The notes under the pieces are model-generated. The model saw only the letters and a program-made list of their open reading frames with translations. It ran no database searches and had not been told where the DNA came from. A stretch of DNA of 64,000 nucleotides. Origin: Bacillus pumilus. GTDB taxonomy: Bacteria; Bacillota; Bacilli; Bacillales; Bacillaceae. The position numbers and the translations under genes were made by a program. Below are positions 1-10,493 of this stretch, piece after piece. The stretch covers positions 2,852,001-2,916,000 of the forward strand of contig NZ_CP027116.1 in the NCBI RefSeq assembly GCF_003431975.1, given 5' to 3'. Every line of letters begins with the position of its first letter. The stretch's first letter is position 1.

Positions 1-332
1 CCATGAGCACCAGTAATCGCAACGTTTGTGAATGAATCCATGTATTCTCCAAGGAATTTATGGTAACGAATGACAGGAATCCCTTCAGAAAGGGCACGTT
101 CAATCTCAGGGTGTGTATCAGGAAATGCATTACCTGCAATGACGGTCATCCCTGGTTGAATATTATCTGGGTCAAATGGTAGAACTTTAATATTTCGTTC
201 TTCTAATGCTTTTTGTGTAAAGATATGTTTTTCGATATCCGATCCTTGGACAGTATACCCAGTATCATGAAGAATTTGGGCCAGTGGACTCATACCTGTC
301 CCTTTTATTCCAACAAAATGATAAACAGTCAT
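1..332 (-). CDS. murC: UDP-N-acetylmuramate--L-alanine ligase, N-terminal part
   Basis: Only the first 110 codons are in the window; the gene continues beyond position 1. MurC joins L-alanine to UDP-MurNAc in the cytoplasm, the first amino acid step of peptidoglycan synthesis. The translation begins [18 protein letters not shown], the GxxGxGM nucleotide-binding start of Mur ligases, and ends near the ITGAHG segment that leads into the ATP-binding P-loop. The start is an ATG at 330-332 preceded by GGAGGT. It lies downstream of sftA in the same direction, as in B. subtilis, but with about 300 bp between them and its own promoter-like sequence. Confidence 0.93.
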   Translation of the reverse strand, partial: MTVYHFVGIKGTGMSPLAQILHDTGYTVQGSDIEKHIFTQKALEERNIKVLPFDPDNIQPGMTVIAGNAFPDTHPEIERALSEGIPVIRYHKFLGEYMDSFTNVAITGAH

Positions 333-366
333 AATTGTACCTCCAACAAACGTCTATCTGACTTAC

Positions 367-394
367 AGTATATGACGCTCATTTCAATTTGCAA
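367..394 (-). promoter_or_regulatory. Probable SigA promoter of murC
   Basis: On the minus strand TTGCAA (389-394) is followed after 16 nt by TATACT (367-372). This gives a leader of about 30 nt before the murC ATG at 332. Both hexamers are close to the vegetative consensus, and nothing else in the gap looks better. Inferred from sequence only. Confidence 0.55.
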
Positions 395-636
395 CTTGTG
401 ATTTTCGCCTCTAGCGGATCACAGATCGCAGCTCCAAATAAAGAATTTTTTCCGATCTTCCTATTCTAATCAATATTAACTATGATTAGTATCCGACAAC
501 TTTCCCATTTCTAACACCTGCTTTTGCTCATTTTACATAAAAAAGCGTTCTGACAGGCATGCGAAAAGCGTCCAATTCCAAAATTGCACCTATGTGCTAT
601 CATACCATGTTTATGAAAAAAATGAAGTGATTTTGT
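395..636. other. Noncoding gap between murC and sftA
   Basis: No credible gene is seen here. It contains a 7-bp inverted repeat CTAATCA (466-472) / TGATTAG (483-489) with a 10-nt spacer, upstream of the murC promoter. This could be an operator, but no known regulator is recognised. No strong terminator for sftA was found, so sftA transcripts may continue into murC. Confidence 0.4.
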
Positions 637-3363
637 TTAGATCAGCTGTTCTAAGTCACTCAGTGTCATGAGGACTTCTCTTGGTTTACTGCCCTTCGCA
701 CCAGAGATCATCCCTTCGCGTTCCATCATGTCGATCAATCTCGCAGCACGATTGTAGCCAATTCTAAATCTTCTCTGCAAACTCGATGTACTGGCACTAT
801 TTTGCTCAATAGCAAAACGGCAGGCATCCATAAACAATTCATCTTCATCTGTAATGGCAGAACCTTGGAGCATTAATTCTTCCTGTTCAAATAGGAACAC
901 AGGCTTGCGCTGTTTTCTTACATGCGCCACTACTTCATCGATCTCGCGGTCTGATACAAAGTTCCCTTGCAGCCTGGTCGGCTTACCGGAACCATTTTCT
1001 AAGAAGAGCATGTCTCCTTTTCCGAGAAGCTTTTCTGCACCTGCCATGTCGATGATCGTTCTAGAATCTACCTGACTTGAGACAGAGAAAGCAATTCTTG
1101 TTGGAATATTGGCTTTAATCAGACCTGTGATGACATCAACAGAAGGTCTTTGTGTGGCAATCAATAAATGAATGCCGCATGCTCTTGCTTTTTGCGCGAT
1201 TCGGCAAATGCTTTCTTCGACTTCATTTGGTGCAACCATCATTAAATCAGCGAGCTCATCGATCACAACGACAAGATAAGGTAGTTTTTCACCCATTTGT
1301 TTTTCTTTTACTAGTTCATTGAATCGTTTAATTTCTCTCACGCCAGAGTGCGCAAACAGCTCGTAGCGTCTTTCCATTTCATCTACTACCCATTTCAGAG
1401 CAGCTGTGGCTGTCTTGGCATCGGTGATAACAGGACTCACAAGATGCGGAATATGATTATACGGTGCTAATTCGACCATTTTAGGGTCGATTAACAGCAT
1501 TTTCACTTCATCTGGTGATGCTTTAAACATTAAGCTCACTAAAATGGTATTGATGCAGACACTTTTTCCTGAACCTGTTGCTCCAGCAATTAAGCCATGC
1601 GGCATTTTTTGCAGATCAACGACAACAGGCTGTCCTGAGATATCTAATCCGAGTGCTGCTGTTAAAGGAGATGGATTGTCTCTAAACGCACTGCTTCTGA
1701 TCATCTCTCGTAAGAAAACCATTTTACTGTGAAGGTTCGGCACTTCAATCCCGATCGTGTTCTTTCCTGGAATCGGTGCTTCAATTCGAATATCTTTTGC
1801 GGACAAACTGAGTTTAATATCATCTGACAGATTCGTAATTTTGTTCACTTTGACACCTGGTTCTGGATGTACTTCAAACCTTGTCACAGAAGGGCCTTGC
1901 GTGACATGAACGACACTTGCTCTAACATTGAAATTTTTCAACGTGGCATTGAGTAGCTCTGCCCGCTCTTTCACCCATGTCCCGTCCTCTTCTTTTTGAG
2001 CCGGAGGGACATCTAAAAGGGCGAGGCTTGGGAACACATATCCTTGGGCATCTGCTGCTTTCTTTTGTCCTTGCACGCGCTGATCACTTTTTAACATCAT
2101 GACGTTAAAAGGAACCGTTGATGTTTGCCCACTTGCACGCTGCGGCTGTGGAGCAGTTTGTTTCGGTTTTTCTACCTTGACTTCAAGCACTTGTTCTTGG
2201 TGCTCTGGTTGCTCTATGACAGGCTCTAATCGTTCAGCAGCAGTCTGTACATCCTCTGTTTGTTCTATTGGCATTACCTGATCTTCTACTATTTCAGCTT
2301 CTTCCAACAATTGATCTCCTTGCAAATCATGCTGGACCACTTGCTCAGCCTCTTCCATTACTGCTACTTCTTCTTGGCTGTCTTTTAGCAAATCAGCTTC
2401 TATTTCCTCCACCGGTTCTTCTGTGAGCTCTATCTCTTCAGCTGGCATGTCTACTTCTATTTCAAATGCTGGCTGCGAGGCTTCCGGTAATTCGAATGAC
2501 AGCATGTCACTTTCCTTAGTATGATCTTCATCCTGATGTACCGGCTCGTCTTTTATTTCTTCGTATTCGCTGAAAACATTCTGTTCAGGCTCTACCGGCT
2601 GTTCTTGATCAGCTTCGGACTGCTGATTATGTATGTCAGCTTCGATAAGGTCTTGAGACTCAGAAAAGGCTGACTCTTTTTCCTCTGTTTGGGTGAAAGG
2701 TTCATCATTTAAACGCTCCATCGTTGATTGAACATGATCTTGATAAGCGAGTTCCTCTTGCAAAGTAAGCGGGGTCACGTCTGATTGCATGTCCACTCTT
2801 TCTTCAGTTGGTGCTGAAACCATTTCTTCCATACGAGTTTCTTTCCGAATGGACGGGATGTTCATTTGCTGTCTGACATTCCGTTCACGCTCTGCCTCTT
2901 CTGATAACAGGGTGACACGCTGCGCTGTTTCTTCTGCTGCTTTCATTTGCACAGGAGATGCTTCTTCTTTCGCTTCTGTTCGTTTAGGACGCATATCCTG
3001 ATGATAGCCATAGATCGGTGATGGAATTTGCTCTGTTTTAAATGGCTTTTTATTGATATCGGACTGCTGCGTTTGTTTCGGATCATAGGCCTTCTGCTTA
3101 GCCTTTGGCTGGCTTGTTTTTGCGCGTCTTCTTTCCTGCTTCACACCGTCACGCAGAGGTTCATCTGGAACGAGCGGAAAGCGGAAGTTGCCTTTCGGAT
3201 ATTCATAATAGACTTTCGTATCTTCGATTTTTTTATATTCTGTATGCTGCTCAAAAACTGGCTGCTTTGGCGCAGCTGGACCTTCCTCAGGTCTCACAGC
3301 TTTTTCTTCTTTCTTTTCTTCTCCTAAAAATACACTAAAAAATTTATCTAACCAACTCATCAT
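637..3363 (-). CDS. sftA: Septum-associated DNA translocase SftA (FtsK/SpoIIIE family)
   Basis: This ATP-driven DNA pump works at the division septum and clears chromosomal DNA before septum closure. The 908-residue protein lacks the N-terminal membrane segments of SpoIIIE, the hallmark of SftA. A hydrophilic, very acidic and Gln/Glu-rich linker fills about residues 20-420. The FtsK motor follows, with Walker A GATGSGKSV, Walker B LVVVIDELADLM and the IATQRPSVDVITG motif. A winged-helix gamma domain lies at the C-terminus (SLQRRFRIGYNRAARLID). B. subtilis SftA is about 950 residues, and the difference lies in the variable linker. Two ATGs are adjacent at the start and either could be used. 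Confidence 0.95.
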   Translation of the reverse strand: MMSWLDKFFSVFLGEEKKEEKAVRPEEGPAAPKQPVFEQHTEYKKIEDTKVYYEYPKGNFRFPLVPDEPLRDGVKQERRRAKTSQPKAKQKAYDPKQTQQSDINKKPFKTEQIPSPIYGYHQDMRPKRTEAKEEASPVQMKAAEETAQRVTLLSEEAERERNVRQQMNIPSIRKETRMEEMVSAPTEERVDMQSDVTPLTLQEELAYQDHVQSTMERLNDEPFTQTEEKESAFSESQDLIEADIHNQQSEADQEQPVEPEQNVFSEYEEIKDEPVHQDEDHTKESDMLSFELPEASQPAFEIEVDMPAEEIELTEEPVEEIEADLLKDSQEEVAVMEEAEQVVQHDLQGDQLLEEAEIVEDQVMPIEQTEDVQTAAERLEPVIEQPEHQEQVLEVKVEKPKQTAPQPQRASGQTSTVPFNVMMLKSDQRVQGQKKAADAQGYVFPSLALLDVPPAQKEEDGTWVKERAELLNATLKNFNVRASVVHVTQGPSVTRFEVHPEPGVKVNKITNLSDDIKLSLSAKDIRIEAPIPGKNTIGIEVPNLHSKMVFLREMIRSSAFRDNPSPLTAALGLDISGQPVVVDLQKMPHGLIAGATGSGKSVCINTILVSLMFKASPDEVKMLLIDPKMVELAPYNHIPHLVSPVITDAKTATAALKWVVDEMERRYELFAHSGVREIKRFNELVKEKQMGEKLPYLVVVIDELADLMMVAPNEVEESICRIAQKARACGIHLLIATQRPSVDVITGLIKANIPTRIAFSVSSQVDSRTIIDMAGAEKLLGKGDMLFLENGSGKPTRLQGNFVSDREIDEVVAHVRKQRKPVFLFEQEELMLQGSAITDEDELFMDACRFAIEQNSASTSSLQRRFRIGYNRAARLIDMMEREGMISGAKGSKPREVLMTLSDLEQLI

Positions 3364-3481
3364 TTATCACTCACTTTAACTCCCCTTACGTTTTCTTGGG
3401 CGATTTTTAGTATACCATTGCTTTTTCATGCAGAAAAGCGAGAAAAGTGCCGCTCTTTGCTGTTCGTGCTGTCTGTAGATG

Positions 3482-3516
3482 AAAAAAAGTCACTAAGTAC
3501 GTACTTAGTGACTTTT
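3482..3516 (-). terminator. Perfect palindromic terminator after ytpR
   Basis: Positions 3485-3516 are a perfect 32-bp palindrome (stem AAAAGTCACTAAGTAC and its complement) centred on ACGT. On the minus strand it runs into a T-tract, 43 nt past the ytpR stop. It should end the ytpP-Q-R transcript. Confidence 0.8.
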
Positions 3517-3559
3517 GGTATAACACATTCTTCGCTCCTATGTGCCCGTTTATGGGAGG

Positions 3560-4165
3560 TTACGCTTGAAAGGGTTCACCAGCTTGGTGGCTTCCCTCAA
3601 GAACAAGAATCCCTTTTTCAGCAGGCGCATCTGGAAGATCTAATTCTTTTGCTGAACAGATCATTCCGCTTGATGGAACACCTCTTAGCTCAGCATCTTT
3701 GATGATCAAGCCGCTTGGCATGACTGCACCAACCTTCGCAACCACGACATATTGCCCTTGATCAACGTTTGGTGCACCACACACGATTTGTAATATTTCA
3801 TCGCCAACATCTACTTGGCAAATGTTTAATTTATCTGCATTCGGATGCTTTTCTTTTTCCTTCACATAACCGACAACAAATTTTGGTGATAGGTCCACGG
3901 TCAACGTTTCACTTACACCGTTGCGGTTTAAAATTTCATTGATGTCTTGAACAAGCGTTTCAGAAAGCGGTACAGATCCATTTTCTTCAATTTTCATGTA
4001 CGTGGAGGCGTTAAAGATATTAAAGCCCGTTGTTTCTTTTGTTGCTTGATTGAAAATTCTTACGACATCTCCAAACGTCTCATGACCTACTTCTTCTCTC
4101 GTCACATCTTTTAATGAAATAAGGAGCGTATCGCCTACACCTTCTGCATTATAAAAAACGTTCAT
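3560..4165 (-). CDS. ytpR: YtpR-like tRNA-binding domain protein
   Basis: The 201-residue protein ends in a tRNA-binding OB-fold (Pfam tRNA_bind), about residues 90-195, like the domain at the N-terminus of the phenylalanyl-tRNA synthetase beta chain. Visible signatures are [24 protein letters not shown] and [11 protein letters not shown]. The first 80-90 residues form a smaller domain of unknown role. Binding to tRNA-like RNA is expected from the fold, but the target is unknown. It is the last gene of the ytpP-ytpQ-ytpR group, 16 bp after ytpQ. Confidence 0.9.
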   Translation of the reverse strand: MNVFYNAEGVGDTLLISLKDVTREEVGHETFGDVVRIFNQATKETTGFNIFNASTYMKIEENGSVPLSETLVQDINEILNRNGVSETLTVDLSPKFVVGYVKEKEKHPNADKLNICQVDVGDEILQIVCGAPNVDQGQYVVVAKVGAVMPSGLIIKDAELRGVPSSGMICSAKELDLPDAPAEKGILVLEGSHQAGEPFQA

Positions 4166-4181
4166 TCTTCAAAATTCCCTT

Positions 4182-4994
4182 CTACTGCTGTTTTGGTCTG
4201 CTTTTGGCAAGAATAAAGATCGGTTCTAGCTTGCCCTCGTCATATAAAAATGACAATGCGGTAATCGGAACCGTGCCGCTGGCGAAGAAGCTCATCGACA
4301 TCTGTCCTAAAATATCATAACCTGATTCATTGCGGACATCTGCAATGATGAATACATCTTGATGAGGAACAGAAATGGCCATCTGTCCTTCTATTTTTTG
4401 TGCGTATTCTTGTAATATCGATTCATTTAAGAGTCTGCTTGCATCATATCCGTCATTCGCACGGAAGAAATAAAAACGATTGCCTGCGACTTCATCCATT
4501 TTCACCACAGTTTCAAGTGAGCGCACGTTGAAGCTTGCGGTTTCCCTCATGCGTTCTTTTGTCCAGTTTTCCTTTTGAAGCATCTTCTCATCAATTAATC
4601 TGTAGGTGCTTCCAAGGTCAAGTGCATAGTAGATTCTCGTTTCAGCTGTATGCTCATCAAAAACGAGAGGAATGCCGTCACTTGATGTCTCCGGAAAGGA
4701 AGTGGAACGAATCACTGGATAGATCTGTTTTTCTTTCCCTGAAATATGCTGCGCTTCGCCTCTCATCGCGCCTAGTGCCTCTTTCACATAATAAACGATT
4801 TCGTCTATTGTTTCATCAGGCTTCACTTCCCACTTTGCAATGATTGGCGGGAGCTCTAGGGTGATCCCTTTACCTGTTTGTTTATCTTCAATACGAAGCG
4901 TATCTTTTTCCCGGTCAAACTGATGTGACCAGCTGTCATTTGTGAGACGGCTTTTGAGTTCATTCGCAAGCTGTCTTGATGTCATTTTTGCCAT
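4182..4994 (-). CDS. ytpQ: DUF1444 protein YtpQ
   Basis: This 270-residue cytoplasmic protein has no signal peptide or membrane segment and matches the conserved Bacillus YtpQ (DUF1444) family, whose function is unknown. It starts [14 protein letters not shown]; a second ATG lies three codons later. It is sandwiched between thioredoxin-like ytpP and ytpR, an arrangement conserved with B. subtilis that suggests a joint housekeeping role (inference). Confidence 0.88.
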   Translation of the reverse strand: MAKMTSRQLANELKSRLTNDSWSHQFDREKDTLRIEDKQTGKGITLELPPIIAKWEVKPDETIDEIVYYVKEALGAMRGEAQHISGKEKQIYPVIRSTSFPETSSDGIPLVFDEHTAETRIYYALDLGSTYRLIDEKMLQKENWTKERMRETASFNVRSLETVVKMDEVAGNRFYFFRANDGYDASRLLNESILQEYAQKIEGQMAISVPHQDVFIIADVRNESGYDILGQMSMSFFASGTVPITALSFLYDEGKLEPIFILAKSRPKQQ

Positions 4995-5013
4995 GATTTA
5001 GACTCTCCTTTCG

Positions 5014-5334
5014 TTATTTAGAAAGAGAATCTGTTAAGAATGCTTCAATCTCTTCCTTCGTCTTACGATCTTTGCTGACAAAGCGGTTAATCTCTTGTCC
5101 ATTTTTAAAGACTAAAAAGCTTGGAATGCCGTAAATTTCCCATTCTGCACAAGTATCAATGAATTGATCTCTATCCACATAGAAGTACTCAAATTCTGGG
5201 TAGTTTGCTTCAAGTTCTGGCAAGAATGGTTCGATAAAGGTGCAGTCCGGGCACCAGTCCGCTGAAAATAGTAATACTGTTAAGTCTTCTTGAATCACTT
5301 TTTGTAATTCTTCATTTGATTCAATCTTTTTCAT
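5014..5334 (-). CDS. ytpP: Thioredoxin-like protein YtpP
   Basis: This single-domain thioredoxin-fold protein of 106 residues has the redox motif WCPDC near residue 28 and the cis-proline region YGIPSFLVF near residue 70. It is probably a cytoplasmic disulfide reductase with an unknown partner. The ATG is preceded by GGAGGAATG. The start lies 14 bp inside the end of the upstream PTS IIC-type gene, so the two are probably cotranscribed. Confidence 0.92.
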   Translation of the reverse strand: MKKIESNEELQKVIQEDLTVLLFSADWCPDCTFIEPFLPELEANYPEFEYFYVDRDQFIDTCAEWEIYGIPSFLVFKNGQEINRFVSKDRKTKEEIEAFLTDSLSK

Positions 5335-6349
5335 GTTTCATTCCTCCAGTTTGTATGGTTAAATCTCCGAATTGTATATAGCCTTTCTTTCTCATCCATT
5401 CTGATACTACCAAACTAATCACTGCCGGGCCAACGATATGCAAAAGAGCGATCGCGAGGAAGACAGATGGATGAAATCCCATGACAGTCAGTGTCATGAG
5501 CTGTCCAACAAGGCCGCTCGTTCCCATTCCTGCCCCTGCCGCATTATTGACCATCCCAAAGCCAATAATACCAATTGGCGCGAGAATCAGACCTGCAATC
5601 GTCGGTGGAATAAGGATCAGAGGATTTTTCACAATGTTCGGCAGCTGCAATTTTGACGTGCCAATGCCAACAGCAGCAAGACCGCCAAAACGATTTTCTC
5701 TAAAGCCAGCAGCGGCAAAGCCAACCATTTGAGCGCAGCAGCCAATTGTTGCAGCACCAGCCGCCGTCCCGCTTAAGTCAAGCATGAGCGCAAGCGCAGC
5801 ACTTGAAATTGGTGAGCTGAGAGCAAGTCCAACAATGGTCGCTACTAGCATGCCCATGATGAGTGGACTTTGGTCTGTCCCCCACATAATGAGCCTGCCA
5901 AGCCCTGTCATCATTGCTTCAATCCCAGGACCAATCAAAGCGGCGGTGAAAAAGCCTGTGATAATGGTGACAAGCGGCGTTAAAATAATATCAATTCTTG
6001 TCTCACCACTAACCAGTTTGCCGAGTTCCACACCAATTAATGCTGCGACAAAGCTTCCAGCAGGTCCCCCAAGCTCTGCTCCTGCAGCGCCTGAGACAAC
6101 ACTTGCAAAAATGATCAACGGAGATGCATGTAAACGGTACGCAACTGCTACGCCAATCGCTGGTCCCATGAGCCCCATCGCGAGTGTTCCCATTTTAATG
6201 ATGAGCGGAAGTGATAACAGACCGCCTGCAGTTTTTAAAATCAGCCCTACCACTAATGTAGCAAATAGACCTAAAGCCATATAAGAGAGTGCATCAATGA
6301 AATACACTTTTGGCGAAAGGGAGATCCCTTTTCTTTTTAAATAAGTCAT
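5321..6349 (-). CDS. Orphan PTS EIIC-like membrane protein
   Basis: This very hydrophobic protein of about 342 residues has roughly 9-10 membrane segments and many Gly/Ala-rich stretches ([30 protein letters not shown]). It matches the PTS_EIIC_2 family (PF13303), membrane proteins related to PTS permease domains. No EIIA or EIIB domain is fused or adjacent, so phosphotransfer is not shown and the substrate is unknown. The start chosen is ATG 6347-6349, after AGGAAGACG; a TTG lies one codon earlier. I do not recall this gene beside ytpP in B. subtilis 168. Confidence 0.8.
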   Translation of the reverse strand: MTYLKRKGISLSPKVYFIDALSYMALGLFATLVVGLILKTAGGLLSLPLIIKMGTLAMGLMGPAIGVAVAYRLHASPLIIFASVVSGAAGAELGGPAGSFVAALIGVELGKLVSGETRIDIILTPLVTIITGFFTAALIGPGIEAMMTGLGRLIMWGTDQSPLIMGMLVATIVGLALSSPISSAALALMLDLSGTAAGAATIGCCAQMVGFAAAGFRENRFGGLAAVGIGTSKLQLPNIVKNPLILIPPTIAGLILAPIGIIGFGMVNNAAGAGMGTSGLVGQLMTLTVMGFHPSVFLAIALLHIVGPAVISLVVSEWMRKKGYIQFGDLTIQTGGMKHEKD

Positions 6350-6549
6350 CAACGTCGTCTTCCTGCTTTCTCATAGGAAAGACGAAGTGGCCTGTCCTTC
6401 CCATTATATGTAGTATTCTTACGATGAAAAATAGTCTCTACCATGAATATCATAATCATATTTTTTTTGCTTTATCAAGCAATTCTTGTGTAACATGAAA
6501 AGAAACAGGGCAAACCTTTACTAAGTTTGTGCACAAGGAGGAGTTTGTT

Positions 6550-6993
6550 ATGCAATTAACGGTCTATTTAGCTGGAGAAATTCATAGCCAGTGGCGTGCT
6601 GAAATCAAGGAGAAAAGCCAATCGTTGAAATTGCCGGTGACATTTGTCGGTCCAATGGAGAATCATGACCGCTCAGATCAAATTGGTGAGGACATTTTAG
6701 GCGAACAGCCGAATGCCATTTTTAAAGATGATGCTGCTTCTGATTTGAACAATTTCCGTACTGAAATTTTATTAAGCAAGGCAGACGTCGTCATTGCCCG
6801 CTTTGGTGAGAAATATAAACAGTGGAACACCGCAATGGATGCATCTGCTGCCATCGCAAAAGGAAAACCTCTTATATTGATTCGTCCAAAAGAACTACAT
6901 CATCCATTAAAGGAACTATCCAACAAAGCGAATATCACTGTGGAAACCGTGAACCAAGCGATCAAGGCGTTATCTTACGTGTTTGAACAGTAA
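6550..6993 (+). CDS. ytoQ: YtoQ family protein
   Basis: YtoQ is a conserved protein of 147 residues. It begins MQLTVYLAGEIHSQW and contains NFRTEILLSKADVVIARFG, a pattern resembling nucleoside 2-deoxyribosyltransferase-like folds; no activity is established. The start is the ATG at 6550, which has AAGGAGGAG 7-8 nt upstream. An in-frame GTG at 6529 lies before that ribosome binding site and is rejected. It is a single gene, divergent from the PTS IIC-type gene. Confidence 0.88.
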   Translation: MQLTVYLAGEIHSQWRAEIKEKSQSLKLPVTFVGPMENHDRSDQIGEDILGEQPNAIFKDDAASDLNNFRTEILLSKADVVIARFGEKYKQWNTAMDASAAIAKGKPLILIRPKELHHPLKELSNKANITVETVNQAIKALSYVFEQ

Positions 6994-6999
6994 TAAGAA

Positions 7000-7024
7000 A
7001 AAGGCTCAACTACAGCCTTTTTTC
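7000..7024 (+). terminator. Terminator after ytoQ
   Basis: The stem AAAGGCT / AGCCTTT with a 7-nt loop is followed by a T-run, beginning just after the ytoQ stop. Confidence 0.75.
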
Positions 7025-7048
7025 TTTGAGGTTGATCTACATACACAC

Positions 7049-7084
7049 AAAAGGCTGCCCTTATAGGAAGAGGCAGCCTTTTTT
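7049..7084. terminator. Bidirectional terminator, ytoQ/ytoP
   Basis: The stem AAAAGGCTGCC / GGCAGCCTTTT is flanked by A- and T-runs. It lies just beyond the ytoP stop and serves as the ytoP terminator and a backup for ytoQ. Confidence 0.8.
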
Positions 7085-7091
7085 AATACAT

Positions 7092-8165
7092 TTACACCTG
7101 CTGATAAATAGAATCCACTGTACTTTGATCACAGTTTTTCACAAGGCGGACAATTAACTCTTTTGCCGCTGCGTAATCATCCACATGCAATACAGAATGA
7201 CTTGTATGAATATAGCGCGCGCAAACCCCAATAACAGCAGAAGGTACACCTTGGTTTGAAATATGAACACGTCCAGCGTCCGTACCACCCGGTGATACAA
7301 AGTATTGGTATGGAATGCTGTTTGACTCAGCGGTATCAAGCACAAAGTCTCTCATTCCGCGGTGCGTAATCATGGTACGATCGAAAATTCGAAGAAGTGC
7401 ACCTTTCCCAAGCTGACCGAATTGAGTTTTGTCACCCGTCACATCGTTTGCGGGACTTGCATCTAAAGCAAAGAACAGATCAGGCTGAATCATATTGGCA
7501 GCGACCTCTGCTCCCCTAAGCCCGACTTCTTCCTGTACGGTTGCCCCTGAATACAGCTGACACGAGAGCGTTTCATCTTTTAATTCTTTTAATAATTCAA
7601 TCGCAAGACCGCAGCCATAGCGGTTATCCCAAGCCTTCGCTAAAATCTTTTTTGGATTTGCCATTGGGGTAAAGACCGTTGCAGGCACAATTTGTTGTCC
7701 TGGGCGAATGCCAAGCTCTTTTGCTTCTTCTTCACTGTCTGCCCCAATATCAATGAGCATATCTGATGGTTTCACAGGTTTGCTTTTTTGTTCTGGCGTG
7801 AGAAGGTGAGGAGGTGTACTAGAGACGACACCTGGAATCGGCCCGTGATCGGTGTGCACATCTACACGCTGCGCCAGCATGACTTGGCTCCACCAGCCTC
7901 CGAGTGTTTGGAAACGGATCATCCCATTCTTTGTAATGGACGAAACCATGAATCCCACTTCATCCATATGACCTGCCACCATAATTGTCGGTGCGTTCTC
8001 TGGCCCCTTACGTACGCCAAACACTCCGCCAAGACGATCCTGAATGAGTTCATCAGAATATTTCTCAAGTTCCTTTTTCATAAAAGCACGCACATGGTGC
8101 TCATTACCTGGAGTTCCTTGTAATTCTGTTAAATTTCGGAAAAGCGACAATGTTTCTTCATTCAT
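7092..8165 (-). CDS. ytoP: M42 family glutamyl aminopeptidase-like protein YtoP
   Basis: YtoP is a 357-residue metallo-aminopeptidase of the M42 (PepA/FrvX) family, a cytoplasmic enzyme that removes N-terminal residues from short peptides. Expected metal and catalytic motifs are visible: [10 protein letters not shown] near residue 65, AWDNRYGCG near 180, [11 protein letters not shown] near 210, FALDASPA, and the C-terminal [11 protein letters not shown]. Length is normal for the family. It is transcribed alone. Confidence 0.93.
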   Translation of the reverse strand: MNEETLSLFRNLTELQGTPGNEHHVRAFMKKELEKYSDELIQDRLGGVFGVRKGPENAPTIMVAGHMDEVGFMVSSITKNGMIRFQTLGGWWSQVMLAQRVDVHTDHGPIPGVVSSTPPHLLTPEQKSKPVKPSDMLIDIGADSEEEAKELGIRPGQQIVPATVFTPMANPKKILAKAWDNRYGCGLAIELLKELKDETLSCQLYSGATVQEEVGLRGAEVAANMIQPDLFFALDASPANDVTGDKTQFGQLGKGALLRIFDRTMITHRGMRDFVLDTAESNSIPYQYFVSPGGTDAGRVHISNQGVPSAVIGVCARYIHTSHSVLHVDDYAAAKELIVRLVKNCDQSTVDSIYQQV

Positions 8166-8364
8166 TCTACGGTTTACCTCGTTTCTATGTAATGACCATA
8201 TTTATGCCTATAAAAATAACACTCACTTTATACTATAAGAATTCTTTCGGTTTTCCAAGTATCTCTCCATAAATTTTGAATATGCTTTCAATTATTCGGA
8301 TTCCTTAACATCAATGGACAAGTTTTGTATAATGGAAAAAACAGCAATACGGAGGTGCAGCACG

Positions 8365-8679
8365 TTGAAGTTTAAACATGTTCTAATTGGTGCGAGTATT
8401 GGCGTAGCCGCTGCAATTGTTGCAAAGAAAGTATTTTTCCCTACGTATATCTCGTCTGAAAAAGCATTAAAAATTGTGAAATCGGCTTTTAAACAGCGCG
8501 GCCCGATTGATGGCTCTTGGATTTATACTGTACCAGAACCGTATACCGTAAACGGTGAAACGATTGATGTGTACAAATCTGGCATTACCCGCTCAGCCTT
8601 TGGCGAGCTTGAACAGTATGAAGTCATGATTGATGCCAAAACAGGCATGATCGTTGATGTCATTGATTCAGTGGCTTGA
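8365..8679 (+). CDS. ytzB: PepSY-domain protein YtzB
   Basis: This 104-residue protein has an N-terminal hydrophobic segment (KHVLIGASIGVAAAIVAKKV), probably a membrane anchor or uncleaved signal. A PepSY-like region follows (ALKIVKSAF near residue 40; YEVMIDAKTGMIVDVI at the C-terminus). PepSY domains are found in secreted or membrane inhibitors, but the target is unknown. The start is TTG 8365, directly after GGAGGTG; upstream in-frame ATGs lack a ribosome binding site. Confidence 0.87.
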   Translation: MKFKHVLIGASIGVAAAIVAKKVFFPTYISSEKALKIVKSAFKQRGPIDGSWIYTVPEPYTVNGETIDVYKSGITRSAFGELEQYEVMIDAKTGMIVDVIDSVA

Positions 8680-8680
8680 T

Positions 8681-8725
8681 AAAAAAAGCTTCGCAAAGGC
8701 GTGTCCTTGCGAAGCTTCTTTTTTA
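8681..8725. terminator. Bidirectional terminator, ytzB/malS
   Basis: A GC-rich stem (AAGCTTCGCAA with its complement) is flanked by A7 and T6 runs between the converging ytzB and malS; its end overlaps the malS stop. Confidence 0.85.
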
Positions 8726-10420
8726 TATGGCTTTGATTTTTTTGTACACAGGGTGCCACATTGCGTCCTGTACAGCCTGGATGAGATCCTCAGGTGTTTC
8801 TTCTGCAACCCCTTCATCGATCGCTGCTTGCGCAACACGGACAGCCACTGTCGCTGAAACGGTTCGAAGCTGATCGACACTTGGCAGCATCGCTGCACCC
8901 GGCTTTCCGACATTGACCATGCTGGCAATTGCTTCAGCACTCGCAACAAACATGCTGTCTGTCATGAGACGGGCTTTTGACACAATCGTTCCAAGACCAA
9001 GTCCTGGGAACACAAGGGCATTATTCGCCTGCCCAATTTCATATGTGACGCCGCCATATTCGACAGGATCAAATGGGCTTCCTGTTGTCACAAGGGCGCG
9101 CCCTTCTGTCCATTCAATCAGATCTTTTGGCTTTGCTTCTGAAAGAGGCGTCGGATTCGACATTGGTAAAATCGCTGGACGCTCGACGTGTGATGCCATT
9201 TCTTTTACAATTTCCTCTGTAAATGCTCCTCCTACTGTCGAGGTGCCAATTAAAATGGTTGGTTTTGCCTGCTTGACGACCTCTAATAAATCAATGGAAT
9301 GCTTAGGGCCGTTTCGAGCATAAACCTTTACTTCATCAGAACGTCTTGCATACGGCTTTTGAAATGGCTGAATGTCCGGAGAATCATCCGTGAGCAATCC
9401 TGTTTTATCAATACACCAGAAATGATCATATGATTCCTCTTCTTTCACTCCGTCCCTTACGATGGCATCACGAATCTGCTCCGCAATACCAATTCCTGCC
9501 GTACCCGCTCCAAAGATGACAATCCGGTGATCTTTCAGCGGAACCTTCGACGCTTTTGCACATGCCATTACCGCAGCTAGCGAAACCGCTCCAGTTCCTT
9601 GAATATCATCATTAAATGTACAGATACGATCCTTATACTTTTCCAATATGGTACGGGCATTTTTTGTACCAAAGTCTTCCCAGTGAAGGAGTGCATTTGG
9701 AAAGGTCGCTCGTGCTAGCTCAACATATTGATCGATGAACTGATCATACCGCTCTCCTCGAACGCGAGAGTGCTGATTTCCCACATAAAGCGGATCATTT
9801 AATAGGCTTTCTTGATTCGTCCCGGCATCAAGCACCACTGCCAACACACGGCTTGGATCAATACCTGCCGCTGCTGTATAAACAGCGAGCTTCCCGACTG
9901 AAATGGCAATACCCCCAACGCCCCAGTCACCAATCCCTAAAATACCTTCTGCATCCGTCGCAACAATTAAGTCAATCGATTCATCGACACCGTAAGAAGC
10001 AAAAATCTCTTCCATGCCTTCTAAATCATCAATTGATAAATAGATCCCTCTTGGCTTTCGATACTCGTGGCTATAACGCTGAATGGCTGTTCCAACAGTC
10101 GGCGTGTAGACAATCGGAAGCATTTCCGCCAAGTGCTCATTAAGCAATTTGTAAAAAAGCACTTCGTTTCTGTCATGAAGCGCGGTTAAATACACATTTT
10201 TCCCAAGCGCATCTGGCTGCGCTTTGAACTGCTCATAGGCACGCTTTGCCTGATCCTCTAATGTTAAAACCTTAGGAGGAAGAAATCCCTTTAAACCAAG
10301 CTCTTCCCGCTCTTCTTTTGTAAATGCAACCCCTTTGTTTACATAAGGGACGGACATCACTTCCATTCCTCTTAATGGTGTTTCGATGACATCACCATAT
10401 ACACGATATAATTGGTTCAC
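8723..10420 (-). CDS. malS: NAD-dependent malic enzyme (malate to pyruvate)
   Basis: MalS oxidatively decarboxylates malate to pyruvate with NAD. The 565-residue protein is of the long, eukaryote-like malic enzyme type. Visible are VYTPTVG near residue 105, [16 protein letters not shown] in the metal site and [14 protein letters not shown], the nucleotide-binding motif. I placed the start at GTG 10420, which has AAGGAAG 7 nt upstream; an in-frame GTG six codons earlier overlaps that site. It stands alone between ytzB and ytnP. In B. subtilis malS responds weakly to malate; no operator was recognised here. Confidence 0.93.
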   Translation of the reverse strand: MNQLYRVYGDVIETPLRGMEVMSVPYVNKGVAFTKEEREELGLKGFLPPKVLTLEDQAKRAYEQFKAQPDALGKNVYLTALHDRNEVLFYKLLNEHLAEMLPIVYTPTVGTAIQRYSHEYRKPRGIYLSIDDLEGMEEIFASYGVDESIDLIVATDAEGILGIGDWGVGGIAISVGKLAVYTAAAGIDPSRVLAVVLDAGTNQESLLNDPLYVGNQHSRVRGERYDQFIDQYVELARATFPNALLHWEDFGTKNARTILEKYKDRICTFNDDIQGTGAVSLAAVMACAKASKVPLKDHRIVIFGAGTAGIGIAEQIRDAIVRDGVKEEESYDHFWCIDKTGLLTDDSPDIQPFQKPYARRSDEVKVYARNGPKHSIDLLEVVKQAKPTILIGTSTVGGAFTEEIVKEMASHVERPAILPMSNPTPLSEAKPKDLIEWTEGRALVTTGSPFDPVEYGGVTYEIGQANNALVFPGLGLGTIVSKARLMTDSMFVASAEAIASMVNVGKPGAAMLPSVDQLRTVSATVAVRVAQAAIDEGVAEETPEDLIQAVQDAMWHPVYKKIKAI

Positions 10421-10493
10421 CTGCACTCTTCCTTTCACAAGTTCATTTTGTCGTTATTTTGTGTGAAAGGCGAAAAAACATACAGAGGATCTT

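Noticed and set aside
3028..3338. Two overlapping plus-strand open frames of 77-99 codons opposite the start of sftA
   Set aside because: Antisense to a certain gene, composed of its reversed codons, and no ribosome binding site.
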